From contig NZ_JAAZQL010000003.1 of NCBI RefSeq assembly GCF_012275515.1, forward strand, positions 316,833 to 380,832: a stretch of DNA of 64,000 nt, in the 5' to 3' direction. The translations under genes and the position numbers were made by a program. The number at the start of each line of letters is the position of its first letter. The first letter of the stretch is position 1. Below, piece after piece: positions 45,166 through 55,949 of this stretch. Origin of the DNA: Novosphingobium sp. SG707. Its GTDB lineage: Bacteria; Pseudomonadota; Alphaproteobacteria; Sphingomonadales; Sphingomonadaceae. The notes under the pieces are model-generated. The model saw only the letters and a program-made list of their open reading frames with translations, was not told the DNA's origin and did no database searches.

Positions 45166-46077
45166 TTATTTGCCCTTTGGCCGGCGCGGCGCGGGCGGCG
45201 CTGGCGGGTCCACTTTCGCGTCCACCAGCCCGAGCGCCCAGCGGATCCCTTGATGCGCCATCTCGCGGAATTTGGGGTCGTCCCAGACCTGCTCCTGATG
45301 GCCGATGGTCAGGTTATAGACGCGGCCCTTGCCATAGGACTTGGCCCAGACCAGCGGGAAATCATCGTCGGCGCGGGTCTTGCGCTGCTGCGGCGTCATC
45401 TTGCTCGGGTCCAGCCGCAGGATGACATGCGCGTCCTTGCTGGTAAACGGCATACGCATCACCGGAAACTGGTCAGTATAGGCGAAAGTCTTGGGAAAGA
45501 CGCCCGCGCCGGGGAAGGCCGGATCTTCGTTGATAATCTGCATCGTATCGACGCGAAACTCGCTTTCCATAAAGGCGCCGATCATCTGGGTAAATTCGGG
45601 CCATTCGTAATAGGCGACCGTGGCGGCATGCCCTGCGATAAAGCCCTTGCCGTCCTGCTTCACGAAAGACAGCAGATCCGCCTTCTGCTGATCGGACAGC
45701 GCGCCCGCCCCGCTGCCCAGATAGAACACCGCGTCGAACTGGTCCAAATTGCGGGCATTGACGAATTTGCCCGCATAGCGCGCGCCTTGACCAACAATCG
45801 GAGCCTTGGTGATCAACTGGCTGTCGGTGCGGATCACGGTAGCCCATTCGCCATGCTCGCGGCCCATCTGTTCGATCACGCCCATCGCATGGTTGATTGA
45901 ATCGTGATGCCATCCGGTCTGAACATCCGCGATAATCAGCAGCTTCTTCATCCCCGGCCAGGGATCGTTGACGCTCGATTGCGGCATCATTGGCGGCGGG
46001 GCAGCGGGCGCGGGGGGCGGCGTCTGGGCCAGCGCGGCGGCAGGCAGCAAACCCGCCAGCAAGAACATCTTACGCAT
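45166..46077 (-). CDS. ThuA domain protein, exported
   Basis: 303 residues. Signal peptide MRKMFLLAGLLPAAALAQ, a Pro/Ala linker, then a ThuA-like flavodoxin/glutamine-amidotransferase-type fold: KKLLIIADVQTGWHHDSINHAMGVIEQM, GKGFIAGHAATVAYYEW and GRVYNLTIGHQEQVWDDPKF. ThuA-like proteins occur in carbohydrate use clusters (trehalose in Rhizobium), with function largely undefined. Last gene of the operon, 13 nt after the PQQ dehydrogenase gene. Confidence 0.85.
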   Translation of the reverse strand: MRKMFLLAGLLPAAALAQTPPPAPAAPPPMMPQSSVNDPWPGMKKLLIIADVQTGWHHDSINHAMGVIEQMGREHGEWATVIRTDSQLITKAPIVGQGARYAGKFVNARNLDQFDAVFYLGSGAGALSDQQKADLLSFVKQDGKGFIAGHAATVAYYEWPEFTQMIGAFMESEFRVDTMQIINEDPAFPGAGVFPKTFAYTDQFPVMRMPFTSKDAHVILRLDPSKMTPQQRKTRADDDFPLVWAKSYGKGRVYNLTIGHQEQVWDDPKFREMAHQGIRWALGLVDAKVDPPAPPAPRRPKGK

Positions 46078-46090
46078 CACATTATCCCCC

Positions 46091-48316
46091 TTACGGCAAC
46101 CGATAGGCCACCAGCGTGTCGGACATTTCCGGCCCGCCCACCGCCGTACCGCCCCCTGCGGCCACCACGACATATTGCTTACCATCCGCGCCCATATAGG
46201 TGATCGGCGTCGAATGGGCCGAGGCCTCCAGCACGCTCTGCCACAGCAGCTTGCCACTCTTGGCATCGAAGGCGCGGAAGCGGTGGTCGTTAGTGGCCCC
46301 GATGAACACCACGCCGCCTGCGGTCACGATATTGCCGCCGATGTTGGGCGCGCCGGTGTTGAGGCCAGCCTTGCCCAGCGCTTCGGTAATGCCCAGCGGC
46401 ACGCGCCATGCGATGCTGCGCTTCGCCACATCGACCGCAACCAGCTCGCCCCAAGGCGTCGCGCCGCAGGAGAGGTTCACGCCATTGGCGCTATAGGTAA
46501 AGCCCTGCGGTGGGCGCGGCCCGGTGGGGCGGGGCGGCGGCGGGCCTGCGGGCACATTGCGGTTCATCATCGCCACACCGGCCCCGGCCGCCACCTTGGG
46601 GCGATAGACCGGGCGGTTCTGAACATTGACGAAATAATAGCCCAGCGATGCCGAATAGCTGCCCCCGCCCCAGTTTGGCCCGCCCACCGGGCTGGGATAG
46701 GTCAAGGTTGCGTGCGCACTGCTCTGGCGCGGGGCGTAAAGGTCGCCCACCACGATGCCGTTCCTGTCCCAGAAATCGGTGCAGGCGGCCTTCATGCCGG
46801 GCAGCAGGTCCGGGATTTCCTCGCGCTTCATCGTGATCCGCGCAATCGGGCCGGGCGCATCGGGAAAAGGCTGGGTCGGCCAGACTTCATCGGTCGGCTC
46901 ATCGGCGCGGGGCGTGGGCTTTTCGGTAAAGCCGTTGAGCGGCTCGCCCGTCACCCGGTCGAACATGAAGAACAAGCCATGCTTGCCCGTCAACATCACG
47001 GCGGGCACGCTCTTGCCCCCCTGCATCACATCGGCCAACAGGGGCGGCGTGGGCGAATCCCAGTCCCAGATGTCATGATGGGTCAATTGGTGATGCCACA
47101 GCAGCTTGCCCGAGGCCGCGTCCAAAGCCAGCAAAGTGTCGGAATAGAGCTGCGGCCCCTTGGCGCCCGAATTGGCGTCCCCGGTGGGGGCGTAGAGGAT
47201 GCCGCGCTCCTCGTCGATCGCCATGGTGGACCAGACGTTGGCCCCGGACGTATCGCGCCATTCATCCCCCACCCAGGTGTCGTGATTGGCCTCGCCCGGT
47301 TCGGGGATGACGTGGAAGGCCCAGACTTGGCGGCCCGTGCGCGCGTCAAAGGCGCGGATGTCGCCGCGCGGCTGGGGCGGGCCGCCCTCGCCCGGACGCG
47401 CGCCGGTGATGATAAGGTCGCGCCAGATTGTGACCGGATTGGGGATGGTGAAGGTGGAACGGCGCGATTCGCCCACGATTTCGCTGGCCACACCGATATA
47501 GGCGTCGATCACCCCGCCCCGGCCAAAGCCGCGCGCGGGCTGGCCGGTGGTGACATCCACCGCCATCAGATAGCCCTCATCGGTGCCGAAGATCAGGCGC
47601 GGGGCGGTCTTGGCGTCTCCGGGCCAATAGGCGATGCCGCGCCCGTGGATTCCCTTGGGGCTTTCATATTTCCAGATCACCTCGCCGGTTTCGGGGCGGA
47701 TGGCGGTGATGCTGGCCTTCAGATCGGGTTTGAGCGGCGTGGCAGGCGTGGAAATATACATCACCCCGCCGATCAGCAGCGGCGTCACCTCAAAGCGCGA
47801 ATCCAGCCCCTGATCGCCCGCCTTGCTGGGGCCGGTGCCATAGCGGAAGGTCCATGCCGGTTGCAGACGGCCCACATTCTTCGCGTTGATCTGGGCAAGC
47901 GGCGAGAAATTGCCATTGCCCCCGCCGCCACCATAGGCCGGCCACTGATTGGCCCCGGTGGGCCGGGGATAGAGCGCCTTGGCCTCGCCCTGCGCCACGG
48001 GCATCGGCGCGCCTGCGCCGCCCTCCTTCGCCTGATAATGCGCCAGAAGATAGCTGCGCACCGCCGCCTCATCCGCCGGGGTGATGATCAGCCCCAGCTT
48101 CTTCATCTTGGCCAGCGTCTCGTCCCAGTCGGCGGCCGATTTCGGCTTGGCGGTGACGGTGCCGATGGCGTGGCATTTGCTGCAATTGGCGGCAAATTCG
48201 GCGCGGCCCGGCCCCTGCGGCAGGCGCGCGATCCAATCCTCGCCCGTTTGGGCAAGAGCATTGGCCGCGGTAATGGCCAACACGCTGACCATCGCGCCAA
48301 ACAGGCTCCGTCTCAT
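46091..48316 (-). CDS. Cytochrome c/PQQ-dependent dehydrogenase
   Basis: 741 residues. Signal peptide to ANALAQ, an N-terminal cytochrome c domain with CSKCH (heme Cys45, Cys48, His49), then an eight-bladed propeller similar to quinoprotein glucose or alcohol dehydrogenases (GNGNFSPLAQINAKNVGRLQPAW, GIAYWPGD, DIWDWDSP). A periplasmic enzyme oxidising a sugar or alcohol and passing electrons to its own heme. The GGAGAAGAGA leader precedes ATG 48316. Flanked by a GH43 glycosidase and ThuA, so a pentose or sugar lactone substrate is plausible. Confidence 0.88.
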   Translation of the reverse strand: MRRSLFGAMVSVLAITAANALAQTGEDWIARLPQGPGRAEFAANCSKCHAIGTVTAKPKSAADWDETLAKMKKLGLIITPADEAAVRSYLLAHYQAKEGGAGAPMPVAQGEAKALYPRPTGANQWPAYGGGGGNGNFSPLAQINAKNVGRLQPAWTFRYGTGPSKAGDQGLDSRFEVTPLLIGGVMYISTPATPLKPDLKASITAIRPETGEVIWKYESPKGIHGRGIAYWPGDAKTAPRLIFGTDEGYLMAVDVTTGQPARGFGRGGVIDAYIGVASEIVGESRRSTFTIPNPVTIWRDLIITGARPGEGGPPQPRGDIRAFDARTGRQVWAFHVIPEPGEANHDTWVGDEWRDTSGANVWSTMAIDEERGILYAPTGDANSGAKGPQLYSDTLLALDAASGKLLWHHQLTHHDIWDWDSPTPPLLADVMQGGKSVPAVMLTGKHGLFFMFDRVTGEPLNGFTEKPTPRADEPTDEVWPTQPFPDAPGPIARITMKREEIPDLLPGMKAACTDFWDRNGIVVGDLYAPRQSSAHATLTYPSPVGGPNWGGGSYSASLGYYFVNVQNRPVYRPKVAAGAGVAMMNRNVPAGPPPPRPTGPRPPQGFTYSANGVNLSCGATPWGELVAVDVAKRSIAWRVPLGITEALGKAGLNTGAPNIGGNIVTAGGVVFIGATNDHRFRAFDAKSGKLLWQSVLEASAHSTPITYMGADGKQYVVVAAGGGTAVGGPEMSDTLVAYRLP

Positions 48317-48367
48317 TCTCTTCTCCCGCACCACGCTTCTTTTGCGTCTATGGGGATTAGAGGCCAA

Positions 48368-48438
48368 AGCGCCAGCGGTCGCTGGCTGGCGCTGCACCAG
48401 ATCCTTGCCTGCGAAGGAATTACGCCTGCGAAGGAATT
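48368..48438 (-). repeat. Hairpin and 15-bp tandem repeat after GH43
   Basis: GCCTGCGAAGGAATT occurs at 48407-48421 and again at 48424-48438 with 2 nt between. Next to it AGCGCCAGC (48368-48376) pairs with GCTGGCGCT (48385-48393). Located between the GH43 stop and the PQQ dehydrogenase start; may attenuate or process the operon transcript. Confidence 0.6.
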
Positions 48439-48444
48439 GCCTCC

Positions 48445-50061
48445 CTAGGGCAGGGCGCGGAAGCGATAGTCCATAAACCGCACCACCCCCTTGCCGCTGG
48501 CATAAAGCGCGGGGCGCAGGGAGGAAAGATCATCGACCGTGTTGGCCTGATAGCCCGAGACTTCGCTGCGGATGCCGTGGCGGGTCCATGTCTTGCCGTC
48601 GAGGCTGTAGTAGAACGTGACGATCTGGCGATCATTGACGATTTTGAGATGCAGCTTGCCCACCCTGGGCGCGGGTTCCTGCCAGAAGCTGGAGCGGCCG
48701 CCGCGCCATGTGATCATCCTTTGCCCATCAATGCCCATGCCAAGAAACAGCCGGTCATCATAGAACAGCAGCAAGCCGCCCTGCGCGCCCGCATCGACAT
48801 CGACGCTGACGCTGATCTCATAGGCATGATCGCCCACAGTCTGGGTCAGGGGTGAGCAATCGGCCGGGCCGGTCCCCTTGGCCGCCAGTTCGAGGACGCC
48901 GCCTCCAACCTTGGCCCGCGCCAGTTCCCCCGGCGCGGCGCCATAGAAACTCCAGCGCGTGCCAAAGGCGGGCCGCGTGAAATCATCGCTGCGGGTAAAG
49001 CCGCCCGGCGTGCCCGCCTTGCCCGTCGGCATCGGCATGGCCAGCGACAGATCGCCCCCCAACGCGCGCGGCCAGCCATCGGCGTCCCACGTCATCGGCT
49101 CCAGCAAGGTCTGGCGGCCCAGCGAGCGATAGTCCTTTTCATAGCCGTGATAGACCATGTACCACGCGCTCTTCGGCCCTTCCACCATCGTGGCATGGCC
49201 GCGCGACCACCATGCTTCCTTGTCGCTATGCGTGCGGACAATCGGGTTATGCGGGCAATTGACCCAAGGCCCCTTGGCCGATTTCGAGCGGGCGATGATC
49301 ACCATATGACTGGTGGCCGGACCGGATGTGCCGCCCACGGCCGAGACCAGATAGAACCACTCGCCGCGCCGGAACAGTTTCGGGCCCTCCAGCGAATAGC
49401 CCTCGGTGATCCATTCTTCGGGATAGTGCCAGCCCTCATAGGCCGGTTCGACCGGACCGACGGTGGACAAGCCATCATCGGCCAGCGCCACCCGGTTCAC
49501 GCCCGAGAGATAGAGGTAACGCTTGCCATCCTCGCCCACCACATGGCCCGGGTCGATCAGGCCATGGATCTTGAGATCAATGGGGTCGCTCCACGGCCCG
49601 GCCATGCTCTCGGCATGGATGACATAGATGTTGGCAAAGCTGGCCAAATCGCCCGACCATGGGGCCTTCATGAAGGGGATATAGATGAAATAGCGGCCAT
49701 TATGCTTGGCGATGTCCACCGCAAACACCGTGCCCAACGGCTTTTCCAGCGCGGGGCCGATCGGGCGCCAGTTCACCAGATCGCGCGAATGCCAGATGAT
49801 CAGGCCCGGCGCGGCCTCGAAGCTGGAATGGGTCATGTAATAATCGTCGCCATCCTTCAGGATCGAAGGATCGGGATAATCGCCCGGCATGATCGGATTG
49901 CGATACCAGCCATTGCCCAAGTCGGCGCGGCGTTCGCCCTCAGGGCCGGTGGCGTGGGTGACAGGGCGCGGCTTTTGCGCGGCCAGAGCGGGAACGGCGG
50001 GCAGCGCGGCCCCCATCGCTCCGGTGGCAAGGCTTTCCAATGCAGAACGTCGCGTAACCAT
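48445..50061 (-). CDS. Glycoside hydrolase family 43 protein (xylosidase/arabinosidase type)
   Basis: 538 residues. A Tat-like signal (MVTRRSALESLATGAMGAAL...ALA) leads into a five-bladed propeller with GDYPDPSIL (catalytic Asp64), LIDPGHVV and ITEGYSLEGPKLF (second and third acidic residues), the GH43 pattern. The C-terminal 180 residues look like a beta-sandwich (FTRSDDFTRPAFGTRWSFYGA...MRFRAL type), as in GH43 beta-xylosidases. It releases xylose or arabinose from plant hemicellulose fragments (family knowledge). First gene of its operon, preceded by palindromic operators. Confidence 0.88.
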   Translation of the reverse strand: MVTRRSALESLATGAMGAALPAVPALAAQKPRPVTHATGPEGERRADLGNGWYRNPIMPGDYPDPSILKDGDDYYMTHSSFEAAPGLIIWHSRDLVNWRPIGPALEKPLGTVFAVDIAKHNGRYFIYIPFMKAPWSGDLASFANIYVIHAESMAGPWSDPIDLKIHGLIDPGHVVGEDGKRYLYLSGVNRVALADDGLSTVGPVEPAYEGWHYPEEWITEGYSLEGPKLFRRGEWFYLVSAVGGTSGPATSHMVIIARSKSAKGPWVNCPHNPIVRTHSDKEAWWSRGHATMVEGPKSAWYMVYHGYEKDYRSLGRQTLLEPMTWDADGWPRALGGDLSLAMPMPTGKAGTPGGFTRSDDFTRPAFGTRWSFYGAAPGELARAKVGGGVLELAAKGTGPADCSPLTQTVGDHAYEISVSVDVDAGAQGGLLLFYDDRLFLGMGIDGQRMITWRGGRSSFWQEPAPRVGKLHLKIVNDRQIVTFYYSLDGKTWTRHGIRSEVSGYQANTVDDLSSLRPALYASGKGVVRFMDYRFRALP

Positions 50062-50081
50062 GTCATCCCCTCGGTCTATTT

Positions 50082-50119
50082 TAGAACCATAGTTCTATTA
50101 AACTATGGTAGCGCTAGCA
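50082..50119 (-). promoter_or_regulatory. Palindromic operators of the GH43 operon, including a xyl-box-like site
   Basis: Three overlapping elements: TAGAAC-CATA-GTTCTA (50082-50097); ACCATAGTT-N6-AACTATGGT (50086-50109), a perfect 9-bp inverted repeat; and TGGTAGCGCTAGCA (50106-50119). The last differs at one base from the xyl box described in Xanthomonas (TGGTAGCGCTAACA), bound by a LacI-type regulator. They lie 20-60 nt before the GH43 start. No regulator for them is encoded next to the operon. Confidence 0.7.
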
Positions 50120-50138
50120 AGGGGAAAAGAAAATCGCC

Positions 50139-50590
50139 CTATCCGCGCCGATTGGTAATCGCCCGCTCGCGCAGTCGGGCCTGCGCATCGGGGCGAACCG
50201 CAACCCCCGGCTCCTCCAGATCGGCCAGAATCGGGCAATCGGGCCGGTCGTCCCCGGCGCAGCATCCGATCAGCGTCTGGAGCGTGCTGCGCATCTCCTC
50301 CATCGCGGCGATGCGGGCGCTCAATTGCTCGACATGGGCCGAAGCGATGCGTTTGACATCCGCGCTGTGGCGCGAACGGTCGCGCCACAGGCCCAGCAAT
50401 TCGTTTATCTCGGCCACGGCAAAGCCCATGTCGCGCGCGCGACGGATAAAGCGCAGATTGTGGACATCGGCGGGCGAATAATCACGGTATCCTGAGTCCC
50501 GCCGCTCGGCCTTGGGGATCAAACCAGTGGTTTCGTAATAGCGGATCATCTTGGCCGAAACGCCCGATGCCTTTGCCGCCTCGCCAATGT

Positions 50591-50594
<4 letters not shown>
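50139..50594 (-). CDS. cueR: Copper-responsive MerR-family regulator
   Basis: 151 residues. MerR winged helix ([27 protein letters not shown]...GYRDY), dimerisation helix and a metal loop [13 protein letters not shown] with Cys112 and Cys120 at the same numbers as the Cu(I) ligands of E. coli CueR. Activates copA expression when Cu(I) is bound. Overlaps the copA stop by ATGA, so it is cotranscribed behind its target. The 24-residue tail after the loop is longer than in E. coli. Confidence 0.93.
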
Positions 50595-53053
<2,459 letters not shown>

Positions 53054-53090
53054 GACGGATGCTCACGCTTGGGAAACGGGTTCTGGCGTG

Positions 53091-53121
53091 AAGATGGGGC
53101 TTGCCATCATGGCAAGGTCAA
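53091..53121 (-). promoter_or_regulatory. CueR-type promoter of copA (19-bp spacer)
   Basis: On the minus strand TTGACC (-35, 53121-53116) and CATCTT (-10, 53096-53091) are separated by 19 nt, the over-long spacer of MerR-regulated promoters. Between them CTTGCCAT-N-ATGGCAAG (53100-53116) is a perfect palindrome with the usual CueR-box look. The rest of 53054-53156 shows nothing more. Confidence 0.88.
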
Positions 53122-53156
53122 GGGGGAAGTTTCGGTCCGACGCGCCCGTGCCCCGA

Positions 53157-54455
53157 TCAAGGATTTGCCGCGCGGGCGCAGCCAATGGCCCTCAGGCAAG
53201 CCAGCGCCGTCTCCGTCCAGGTGACGAAGGAAACCTGCGATGAGGGCAAATCCTGCGCCTTGCCGTGGAAATCCTCGATCATTGCGGCAAGATCCTGCGC
53301 GCAGGCCGTTACCGGAAAATAGGCCAAAGCCGCCTGCTGATGCCGACGGAATACAGGAATATCGCGCGCCAGCACGGGGGCACCCAAGAATAATGCCTCA
53401 TCAAGAGGCAGGCCGTAGCCCTCGGCCAGCGAAGGGACAATCGCCATGCGGCAACGGGCGTAAGCGGCATATAACGTCGCATCATCAATATCATCGTACC
53501 AGAACAAGAGCGTTCCAGCCCGAGAATGATCGCGGATCCGGTGCTGCAGGGCCTGTGTGTTCCAGCCCCTCCGGCCAATCAGCACCAAAGGAATTTGGCT
53601 GCCGCTTTGCCAGAGGAGATCGAAGGCATCCAGCACATCAACATGTCCCTTGCGCGGCTCCAGAGTGCCCACCACCAGAGCGGCGCGGCGCAACATTTCC
53701 TCGCTCAGACCGGGTAAGCTCGACAGCGAGGTTGGAGGCACTGCCTGGCTGGCCGCGACAATCGATGAACCCAGCGGAATTTCCACGATGGCGGGGACCG
53801 ACGCCAGCCCGTAACGCTTTTGCAAAAGGTGGGCCAATTGGCCCACCACAACCGACGAAACGCACAGGAACCCATCGGCCACGCCCGCCAGCACCCTAAG
53901 CCAGCGCCGGTATTTAAGACCTGAGGCCGCAGTGAACCAGTGCGGGTGGCTTAAGGGCAGAATGTCATGCAGCACGAACCACAAACGACCGCCCGAACGG
54001 CGAAACCGGCCAAGCTCCTTACGATAGCGAAAAATGGAATCGGTCGAAAAATCGAGGCCGAAGAAGACAGCGTCCGGGCCGCCCTGCAAGGGCTCGCCGT
54101 CCAAGGTGCTATAGCCGTCGCGCCGACGTTTTACCACGACAGGCACAATGGCGACATCATCGGCGCAAACTTCGCCAAGCCGGGCATAGACCGAGCGCAC
54201 GACCCGCTGAATGCCCGTTCCCGCGTCATCGCGGGCAATCACCGAAATATCCACGTAAAGGCGGCGAATGGGCAAGGCCGCAGCGGCGGCGCGATGTCGG
54301 CCCATGCCGACCAGCAACCGCTCAACGACGGCAGGAAACCGCAACTGGTCGCCTTTGTCCCGCAACGTCCATTTCAATGCATCGCAGCGCTTGCGAAAAC
54401 GCGCCATGCGTGAGCCAGGCCTGTCCGGTTTCGGCATGACGAAAGAAGCACTCAC
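53157..54455 (-). CDS. Glycosyltransferase family 4 (surface polysaccharide)
   Basis: 432 residues. GT-B fold: GTGIQRVVRSVYARL, FVLHDILPLSHPHWF, then the C-terminal donor site VGTLEPRKGHVDVLDAF and PSLAEGYGLPLDEALFLGAPVLARDIPVFR with the EGYGLP (EX7E-type) motif. Last gene of the capsule-export operon (kpsE-M-T upstream), 30 nt from kpsT. Sugar specificity unknown. Confidence 0.9.
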   Translation of the reverse strand: MSASFVMPKPDRPGSRMARFRKRCDALKWTLRDKGDQLRFPAVVERLLVGMGRHRAAAAALPIRRLYVDISVIARDDAGTGIQRVVRSVYARLGEVCADDVAIVPVVVKRRRDGYSTLDGEPLQGGPDAVFFGLDFSTDSIFRYRKELGRFRRSGGRLWFVLHDILPLSHPHWFTAASGLKYRRWLRVLAGVADGFLCVSSVVVGQLAHLLQKRYGLASVPAIVEIPLGSSIVAASQAVPPTSLSSLPGLSEEMLRRAALVVGTLEPRKGHVDVLDAFDLLWQSGSQIPLVLIGRRGWNTQALQHRIRDHSRAGTLLFWYDDIDDATLYAAYARCRMAIVPSLAEGYGLPLDEALFLGAPVLARDIPVFRRHQQAALAYFPVTACAQDLAAMIEDFHGKAQDLPSSQVSFVTWTETALACLRAIGCARAANP

Positions 54456-54485
54456 CTTGCCTGCCCCCCCGCCGACGTCGGGCGA

Positions 54486-55154
54486 TCAGCTGTAGCTGGG
54501 CAGCCCGGAAACGTAATCATAGTGCCGGAAGGCATCTTCCAGATCCTCGAAATAGGACAGTTGGCCCCCGGACAGGACAGCCGCGCTGTCGCAGTGGCGG
54601 TGAACATAGGTGACATCATGAGAGACAATGATCTTCGCGCGGTCCGCGCGCTTTTCAAAAAGCTCGATCATGCATTTTTCATGAAAACGGGTATCGCCCA
54701 CCGCGATCACTTCGTCGATCAGATAGCAATCGAAATCGATCACCATCGAGATCGCAAATGCCAGTCGGGCTCTCATGCCGGAGGAATAAGACTTTACCGG
54801 CTCACGAATATACATGCCCAGCTCGGAAAAATCCTGAACGAAATCGAGCTTGTCGCTGGGGTCGATGCCATAGACCCGGCAGATGAAGCGCAGATTGTCG
54901 TAGCCCGTCAGGCCGTTTTGAAAAGCGCCGCCAAAAGCCAGAGGCCAGGACACCGACATCGTGCGCTTGACCGTGCCGGCCGTGGGCAGTTCCGCGCCGC
55001 TGATCAGACGGATCATCGTGGATTTGCCTGCGCCATTGCGCCCGAGAATGCCAATCTGCTGCCCGGGCTTTACCGTCAGATTGACATGATCGAGCACCCG
55101 CTTCATGCCGCGATGGGTCGGGTATTCCTTTACCACATTGTCGATAACGATCAT
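54486..55154 (-). CDS. kpsT: Capsular-polysaccharide ABC exporter ATP-binding protein
   Basis: 222 residues, the short length typical of KpsT/CtrD. Walker A GILGRNGAGKST (about 35-46), signature YSSGMRARLAFA (about 143), Walker B DCYLIDEVIAVGD. Pairs with the KpsM-type permease whose stop overlaps its start (ATGA) to export lipid-linked capsule chains. Confidence 0.94.
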   Translation of the reverse strand: MIVIDNVVKEYPTHRGMKRVLDHVNLTVKPGQQIGILGRNGAGKSTMIRLISGAELPTAGTVKRTMSVSWPLAFGGAFQNGLTGYDNLRFICRVYGIDPSDKLDFVQDFSELGMYIREPVKSYSSGMRARLAFAISMVIDFDCYLIDEVIAVGDTRFHEKCMIELFEKRADRAKIIVSHDVTYVHRHCDSAAVLSGGQLSYFEDLEDAFRHYDYVSGLPSYS

Positions 55155-55942
55155 TCGGGAATCACCGTATCTGCCAGCAAGCGTATCTGGGACAGACCGA
55201 CCAGAGTCAGCACAAGATTGACCATCGCCATATAGCCAATGTCATAGATCGCATGGATCTTTGAACCGAAGAACCCTTCGCGCAAATATTCAAGCCCATG
55301 GATCATGGGCAGATATTCCAGATAGATTTGCGCCTGAACGGGCATGGAATTGAGGAGAAACGCCGCGCCTGACAGCGGAAACAGCAGATAAGAGGCCGGA
55401 TGCCACAACTTGTGGATCAGTTCGGAACGCTCCGAACCCGCGCCCAATGTCATGGCCAGAGCCATCCCGAACCAGGCCAGCATCAACCACCCGCCCAAAA
55501 CCTGAAGAACATCCTCGGGCGGGTCCATTTGACCGATCAGGATGAAGAACGTGCTTAGCACGATCAACGAGATCGTTGCCCCCATCGCTTCTAGCAACAG
55601 ACGCGCCAGAAACAGGTCAATCACGCGCACATTGCGATGGAACAGCAGCGAACGGTTGGGTTCAACGGCATCAACGCAACGGCCCGGCATATTGCGCCAG
55701 AGCAGCACCGAGGAATAGCCGGTGATCGCAAAAGCCACGATCGGAAGGTTGGAGCCATGGATCGATTTGGTCGCGCTCCACAGCGCGGTGACGCCCATGG
55801 TGAACAGCATCGGCTCGACAAACAGCCACATGAAGCCAATGTTATGCCGTCCATAGCGGGTGAGGACTTCCCGCATGAGAAGAGCCCAGATCACCCTGCG
55901 CTGGATCGCCCAGGACCGCATAAAGGATTGAAGCCCGCTCAT
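55151..55942 (-). CDS. kpsM: Capsular-polysaccharide ABC exporter permease
   Basis: 263 residues with six hydrophobic helices in ABC-2 order; begins MSGLQSFMRSWAIQRRVIWALLMREVLTRYGRHNIG, with the REVxTRYG motif shared by KpsM/CtrC/BexB proteins. Inner-membrane channel for capsule export. ATG 55942 is chosen because the upstream extension overlaps kpsE. Stop overlaps kpsT. Confidence 0.93.
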   Translation of the reverse strand: MSGLQSFMRSWAIQRRVIWALLMREVLTRYGRHNIGFMWLFVEPMLFTMGVTALWSATKSIHGSNLPIVAFAITGYSSVLLWRNMPGRCVDAVEPNRSLLFHRNVRVIDLFLARLLLEAMGATISLIVLSTFFILIGQMDPPEDVLQVLGGWLMLAWFGMALAMTLGAGSERSELIHKLWHPASYLLFPLSGAAFLLNSMPVQAQIYLEYLPMIHGLEYLREGFFGSKIHAIYDIGYMAMVNLVLTLVGLSQIRLLADTVIPE

Positions 55943-55949
55943 GGTCGAA

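Noticed and set aside
42221..45253. 1,010-codon open frame opposite the TonB receptor gene
   Set aside because: High-GC codon bias keeps the complementary frame open; the opposite strand has signal peptide, plug and barrel motifs.
45968..48448. 826-codon open frame opposite the PQQ dehydrogenase gene
   Set aside because: His/Arg/Gly-rich shadow frame; the minus strand shows CSKCH and propeller motifs.
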